Shown piece by piece: positions 6,303 to 8,458 of a DNA stretch of 8,458 nt. This stretch comes from Dehalococcoidia bacterium. Lineage in GTDB: Bacteria; Chloroflexota; Dehalococcoidia; GIF9; AB-539-J10. The stretch's first letter is position 1. The number at the start of each line of letters is the position of its first letter. Below the pieces are notes generated by a model, which was not told the origin of the DNA, ran no database searches, and worked only from the letters and a program-made list of their open reading frames with translations. The stretch is from NCBI GenBank assembly GCA_030603265.1, contig JAUVYD010000046.1, positions 1 through 8,458 of the forward strand. The letters run 5' to 3'. A program made the position numbers and the translations under genes.

Positions 6303-6851
6303 GTGTTCTCTCAATTCGCCAAGGTGGGCCGAGCCCTCTTCGAGGAAGGGCTCGTATCTTCGCACGGTGGCAACCTGAGCATACGGCAGGGCGACCGACT
6401 CTACATCACGCAGCGCGGGTGTCCGCTCGGCACTATCGGGCGGACGGATGTGGTGGAGACCCGCCTCGACAGAAACACCAGGAGCACACCCCGCGCCTCA
6501 AGCGAACTGCCGGTTCATAGAGCAATCTACCTCAAGACGCCTGCCCGGGCTATCGTTCACGCCCACCCCAGCCATGCGGTGGCCCTCACTTTTGTGGAGA
6601 GCGAGCTGGTGCCCAACGATATCGAGGGGCGTATCACGCTGCCACGCGTGCCTATCGTGGGGCAGGAGTACCTTTCGGGTCCGGGGGAGTTGTGCGACGA
6701 GATCGCGGACGCACTCTGCTACTCCAGAGTAGTGCTGGTGAAGGGGCACGGCAGTTTCGCCATCGCCCAACTCCTTGAGGAAGCCTACTACCTCACCAGT
6801 ATCCTGGAGCAGAGTTGCCGCATCCTTTTCCTTCTTCGCGCCCTGCGATAG
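6303..6851 (+). CDS. Class II aldolase/adducin family protein (fuculose-phosphate aldolase-like)
   Basis: Zinc-dependent aldolase or epimerase-type enzyme, 182 residues, somewhat short for FucA-like proteins. Visible motifs are SSHGGNLS (19-26), ITQRG (35-39), the acidic Glu68 in SSELPVH, the zinc pair His86/His88 in VHAHPSHA, and His149 in VKGHGSFA. The spacing between the second and third His (61 residues) equals that between E. coli FucA His94 and His155, and Glu68 matches FucA Glu73, so the metal site looks complete. The start is GTG at 6303: an in-frame TAG lies 10 nt upstream, and the N-terminus FSQFAKVGRALFEEGLVSSH matches the family. The ribosome-binding site is weak. Co-directional with rel and rpsT, 85 bp after rpsT, it may be read from the same message. 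Substrate is unknown; methylthioribulose-phosphate dehydratase-like or sugar-phosphate aldolase roles are both possible. Confidence 0.88.
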   Translation: MFSQFAKVGRALFEEGLVSSHGGNLSIRQGDRLYITQRGCPLGTIGRTDVVETRLDRNTRSTPRASSELPVHRAIYLKTPARAIVHAHPSHAVALTFVESELVPNDIEGRITLPRVPIVGQEYLSGPGELCDEIADALCYSRVVLVKGHGSFAIAQLLEEAYYLTSILEQSCRILFLLRALR

Positions 6852-6883
6852 AAGAGCGTGATGCGTGTCCTCGCAGTCGCTGC

Positions 6884-6897
6884 CCAGGGGCCCCTGG
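6884..6897. repeat. 14-bp perfect palindrome between convergent genes
   Basis: CCAGGGGCCCCTGG lies in the 70-bp gap between the convergent aldolase and ilvE genes. As RNA it could form a 5-bp stem with a GGCC loop on either strand. No U-tract follows in either direction, so it is only a weak candidate for a shared transcript end. Confidence 0.35.
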
Positions 6898-6921
6898 CCT
6901 CCCGGGCTACTTCCCGATTGA

Positions 6922-7839
6922 CTACTCAGGCTTCAGGAACGTGTACCACTCAGAGTACTTGGGGTTCCTGCCGAGAGCCACCTGTGTGTAGAGATCCCGC
7001 AGCTTCGCGGCCAGAGGGCCCATCTCGCCGTCGCCGATGGGCCTGTGGTCGAGCTCGACGACAGGAGCCACGTTTGTGGCAGTTCCGGTCAAGAACACCT
7101 CGTCGGCTACGTAGAGCTCGCTTCGGTCTATGCTGCGTTCGACAGTCTCGATGCCGAGCTCGTTCCTGGCGAGCTGCATGACCGTGTCCCGGGTGATGCC
7201 AAGCAGGATACTGTCATAAGGAGGGGGAGTGATGAGCTGCCCTTTGATGGCAACGAAGAGGTTCTCTCCAGTTCCCTCCGCCACGTGGCCTCGCTCGTTC
7301 ATCATGATGGCCTCATCGAAGCCCGCTCGGTTCGCGTCGGTCTTCGCCAGCGCGCTGTTCACGTAGAGACCGGTGATCTTCCCTCGCGGCGATATCTGGC
7401 TGTCGCTCACGCGCCTCCAGGATGACGTGCAGCAGCGGATGCCGCCGGTGCCGAGGTATGCAGGGAGGGTCGTCGCGATGACGAAGAAGCCGTCATCCAG
7501 GTCATGGAGCTTCACTCCAATGGCCTGGGATGACTTGTAGGCGAGGGGCCGACAGTACACGTTCTCCTTGAACCCGCTTAGTCTCACGGTCTCGACCGTA
7601 ACCTCTGCCATCTTGTCCACATCGTAGGGCAGGTTGATGTTCAGAATCTTGCAGGCGTCGAGCTGCCTGCGGTAGTGGTCCTTGACCCTGAAGAGACAGA
7701 AGCGCTGCTTCTCCTCGTCCCAGAAACCTCTGATACCGCCGAAGCACGCGGTGCCGTAGTGCAGCGCCTGAGTCAGGATGCCCATCTTGGCATCTTTGAG
7801 GGGCATGAACTTGTCCTCGAAGAAGGCGTAGGGTTCCAT
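6922..7839 (-). CDS. ilvE: Branched-chain amino acid aminotransferase
   Basis: PLP-dependent fold-type IV transaminase that performs the last step of leucine, isoleucine and valine synthesis, using glutamate as amino donor. It has 305 residues, the usual length. Motifs: LHYGTACFGGIRGF (26-39), where many homologues have FEGIR; the PLP lysine Lys154 in RGKITGLYVNS; EGTGENLF (188-195), the conserved cofactor-contact segment; and LTGTATNVAPV (250-260) near the cofactor phosphate. The frame stays open upstream to a TTG at 7968, but the ATG at 7839 is chosen: the protein then begins at the family-normal point, and GGGAGGA lies about 10 nt upstream. It sits 354 bp downstream of leuB, with its own promoter and a leader carrying a Val/Ile/Leu-rich peptide, so branched-chain amino acid control is likely. 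Confidence 0.95.
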   Translation of the reverse strand: MEPYAFFEDKFMPLKDAKMGILTQALHYGTACFGGIRGFWDEEKQRFCLFRVKDHYRRQLDACKILNINLPYDVDKMAEVTVETVRLSGFKENVYCRPLAYKSSQAIGVKLHDLDDGFFVIATTLPAYLGTGGIRCCTSSWRRVSDSQISPRGKITGLYVNSALAKTDANRAGFDEAIMMNERGHVAEGTGENLFVAIKGQLITPPPYDSILLGITRDTVMQLARNELGIETVERSIDRSELYVADEVFLTGTATNVAPVVELDHRPIGDGEMGPLAAKLRDLYTQVALGRNPKYSEWYTFLKPE

Positions 7840-7974
7840 GTCGCTATATTCCTCCCAATCGTTATTGTGGCTTGGGGCCACACCTTCGCGGCGCTGCGCC
7901 AGTGCCTGGCCGGCGGACCCTGTCGTATTCTGCTGTCCTGTACCCTCTTTCCTGGATTGGTCTGGCAATAGCAG

Positions 7975-7998
7975 GAAGCCTCCCTTTCGGGAGGCTTC
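7975..7998 (-). other. Strong leader hairpin with GAAA tetraloop
   Basis: Arms GAAGCCTCCC (7989-7998) and GGGAGGCTTC (7975-7984) pair perfectly over 10 bp around a GAAA (GNRA) loop on the minus strand. The RNA that follows (CTGCTATTGCC) is not U-rich, so it is not a canonical intrinsic terminator in this direction. Its 3' arm contains GGGAGG, the same hexamer as the ilvE Shine-Dalgarno. Confidence 0.75.
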
Positions 7999-8027
7999 TT
8001 CTCATTCTCCTGGATTCCTGAGTCTTT

Positions 8028-8126
8028 CTACTGTGTCGGCTGGAAGAGCCCCCCTCGCGCACCCGCAGTGCGCACGAGAATCATAACTGCTGCCACCACA
8101 ATCACGGGAGAAGCCCAGACTTTCAT
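8028..8126 (-). CDS. Candidate ilvE leader peptide, 32 residues, branched-chain-rich
   Basis: Short ORF beginning with ATG about 27 nt after the predicted start of transcription and ending with TAG. The peptide starts MKVWAS, then residues 7-18 read PVIVVAAVMILV, with eight Val/Ile/Leu codons among codons 8-18, and ends with a Gly/Ala/Arg stretch and QPTQ. The length and composition are strikingly like the known E. coli ilvGMEDA leader peptide (32 residues with a Val/Ile/Leu run). The ribosome-binding site is weak (AGGT about 5 nt upstream). A ribosome slowed on codons 14-18 would cover the 5' arm of a hairpin at 8054-8078. The alternative is a tiny single-span membrane protein, since residues 8-18 are hydrophobic. 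Its position between a near-consensus promoter and ilvE favours the leader role. Confidence 0.6.
   Translation of the reverse strand: MKVWASPVIVVAAVMILVRTAGARGGLFQPTQ
8054..8078 (-). other. Hairpin 1 inside the leader peptide ORF
   Basis: CTCG (8075-8078) pairs with CGAG (8054-8057) and CGCAC (8068-8072) with GTGCG (8058-8062), with a 2-nt bulge (TG) on the 5' side and a 5-nt loop. It covers codons 17-25, immediately after the branched-chain codons, the place where a classical attenuator has its 1:2 stem. Confidence 0.55.
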
Positions 8127-8159
8127 AATCAACCTGTCAACAGAGATGGATGAATTCGT

Positions 8160-8188
8160 ATTCTAGACGCGCTGTTGCACGATGTCAA
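8160..8188 (-). promoter_or_regulatory. Near-consensus sigma-70 promoter for the ilvE leader
   Basis: TTGACA (8183-8188, 6 of 6), a 17-bp spacer, and TAGAAT (8160-8165, 5 of 6) lie on the minus strand, beginning 5 bp after the leuB stop codon. Transcription would start near 8153. It is the best promoter match seen in this window. Confidence 0.8.
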
Positions 8189-8193
8189 CCACC

Positions 8194-8458
8194 TCACGAG
8201 AGTAGCTTCTCCACGACGAGGTCGCCCATCTCCTTCGTGCCTACCTTAGAGCAGCCCTCAGTCAGGATGTCGGTGGTTCGGTGGCCGGATTCGAGCACGG
8301 CCATGACAGCGTCCTCGATGGCCTGCGCCTCTGCCTCCAGGCCGAGGGAGTAGCGGAGCAACAGGGCGGCGCTGAGTATCGCGGCCAGGGGATTCGCTAT
8401 TCCCTGACCGGCTATTGTCGGCGCCGAGCCATGGATGGGTTCGTATAGGCCGAGAGCC
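8194..8458 (-). CDS. leuB: 3-isopropylmalate dehydrogenase, C-terminal 87 residues (5' end outside window)
   Basis: NAD-dependent oxidative decarboxylase of leucine synthesis, converting 3-isopropylmalate to 2-ketoisocaproate, the substrate of the neighbouring aminotransferase. Only the C-terminal part is visible. It begins with ALGLYEPIHGSAPTIAGQG, the conserved NAD-binding region of LeuB (the GLYEPIHGSAP signature), followed by IANPLAAILSAALLLRYS and a C-terminus with RTTDI and GTKEMGDLVVEKLL. The EPIHGSAP form favours LeuB over isocitrate dehydrogenase, and the adjacent ilvE supports this. The frame is open to the right edge and ends with TGA. No terminator follows directly; the ilvE promoter begins 5 bp downstream, so some leuB transcripts may read into ilvE. 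Confidence 0.93.
   Translation of the reverse strand, partial: ALGLYEPIHGSAPTIAGQGIANPLAAILSAALLLRYSLGLEAEAQAIEDAVMAVLESGHRTTDILTEGCSKVGTKEMGDLVVEKLLS

Larger units (their letters stand above)
7840..8153 (-). ncRNA. ilvE 5' leader RNA, candidate attenuator
   Basis: From the predicted transcription start (about 8153) to the ilvE ATG there are about 314 nt. It holds, in order: a weak ribosome-binding site, a 32-codon branched-chain-rich ORF (8028-8126), hairpin 1 inside that ORF (8054-8078), a G-run (8049-8054), hairpin 2 with a 10-bp stem (7975-7998), smaller stems including TGTGGC/GCCACA (7866-7882), and the ilvE Shine-Dalgarno (7851-7856). Several segments compete for the 5' arm of hairpin 2, as expected for an attenuator, but no run of U follows any stem. 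No T-box consensus was found. Confidence 0.55.

Noticed and set aside
5697..6365. Minus-strand frame of 222 codons opposite the rel C-terminus and rpsT
   Set aside because: It is antisense to two well-supported genes, and its composition is Ser/Arg/Pro-rich with no motif.
7936..7948. CsrA-type binding site (GTACAGGA)
   Set aside because: It is one base short of the RUACARGGAUGU consensus core, and there is no independent sign that this organism has CsrA. Only the repeated CAGGA pattern is kept as an observation.
7840..7968. N-terminal extension of ilvE to TTG 7968
   Set aside because: The extension has no family similarity, starts inside the leader structure and lacks a suitable ribosome-binding site. 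ATG 7839 has GGGAGGA and gives the normal length.
7975..8010. Intrinsic terminator at the 10-bp hairpin
   Set aside because: On the minus strand the following bases are not U-rich. On the plus strand a T/C stretch follows, but no plus-strand gene precedes it, so a terminator there has no client.
7840..8153. T-box riboswitch in the ilvE leader
   Set aside because: The conserved UGGNACCGCG antiterminator bulge is not present. The closest stretch (AGAGGGTAC, 7941-7949) lacks the rest, and the leader-peptide explanation fits better.

Overview
The window is about 8.5 kb of fairly GC-rich bacterial DNA. It is densely coded and carries no mobile elements, CRISPR arrays or RNA genes. The bifunctional Rel-type stringent-response protein, the fused HMG-CoA-synthase-like/DUF35-type protein and the general style of the proteins suggest an uncultured Chloroflexota, perhaps of the Dehalococcoidia. 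That assignment rests on remembered family resemblance and is tentative.

Left block (1-3677, minus strand). Transcription runs right to left: rsmG (16S rRNA m7G methyltransferase), an SDR oxidoreductase, a 3-hydroxybutyryl-CoA dehydrogenase, and a KAS III/HMG-CoA-synthase-like protein that runs off the left edge. The last three look like a CoA-thioester metabolism operon with its own candidate extended -10 promoter. The synthase-like protein keeps the thiolase fold, but all three catalytic positions of the KAS III triad are substituted, so it is probably not an ordinary condensing enzyme.

Middle block (3678-6851, plus strand). A roughly 120-bp divergent promoter region separates rsmG from rel, the (p)ppGpp synthetase/hydrolase. 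rel has no Shine-Dalgarno, but a promoter sits exactly where it would give a leaderless mRNA. The ribosomal protein S20 gene (TTG start) overlaps the 3' end of rel. A class II aldolase-family gene follows, with alternative hairpins in the gap before it.

Right block (6922-8458, minus strand). The 3' end of leuB (3-isopropylmalate dehydrogenase) is followed by ilvE (branched-chain aminotransferase). Both act in the last steps of leucine synthesis. The 354-bp gap between them is the most interesting part of the window. It begins with a near-consensus sigma-70 promoter (TTGACA, 17 bp, TAGAAT). Next comes a 32-codon ORF whose codons 8-18 include eight Val/Ile/Leu codons, then a set of competing RNA stems that can involve the ilvE Shine-Dalgarno. 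This looks like an ilv-type leader-peptide attenuator placed inside a leu/ilv gene pair. The usual U-tract terminator is missing, which points to a translational or otherwise non-standard readout.

Several starts were chosen from ribosome-binding sites rather than from the longest open frame: hbd at 2003, rsmG at GTG 3677, rel at 3796, rpsT at TTG 5936 and ilvE at 7839.
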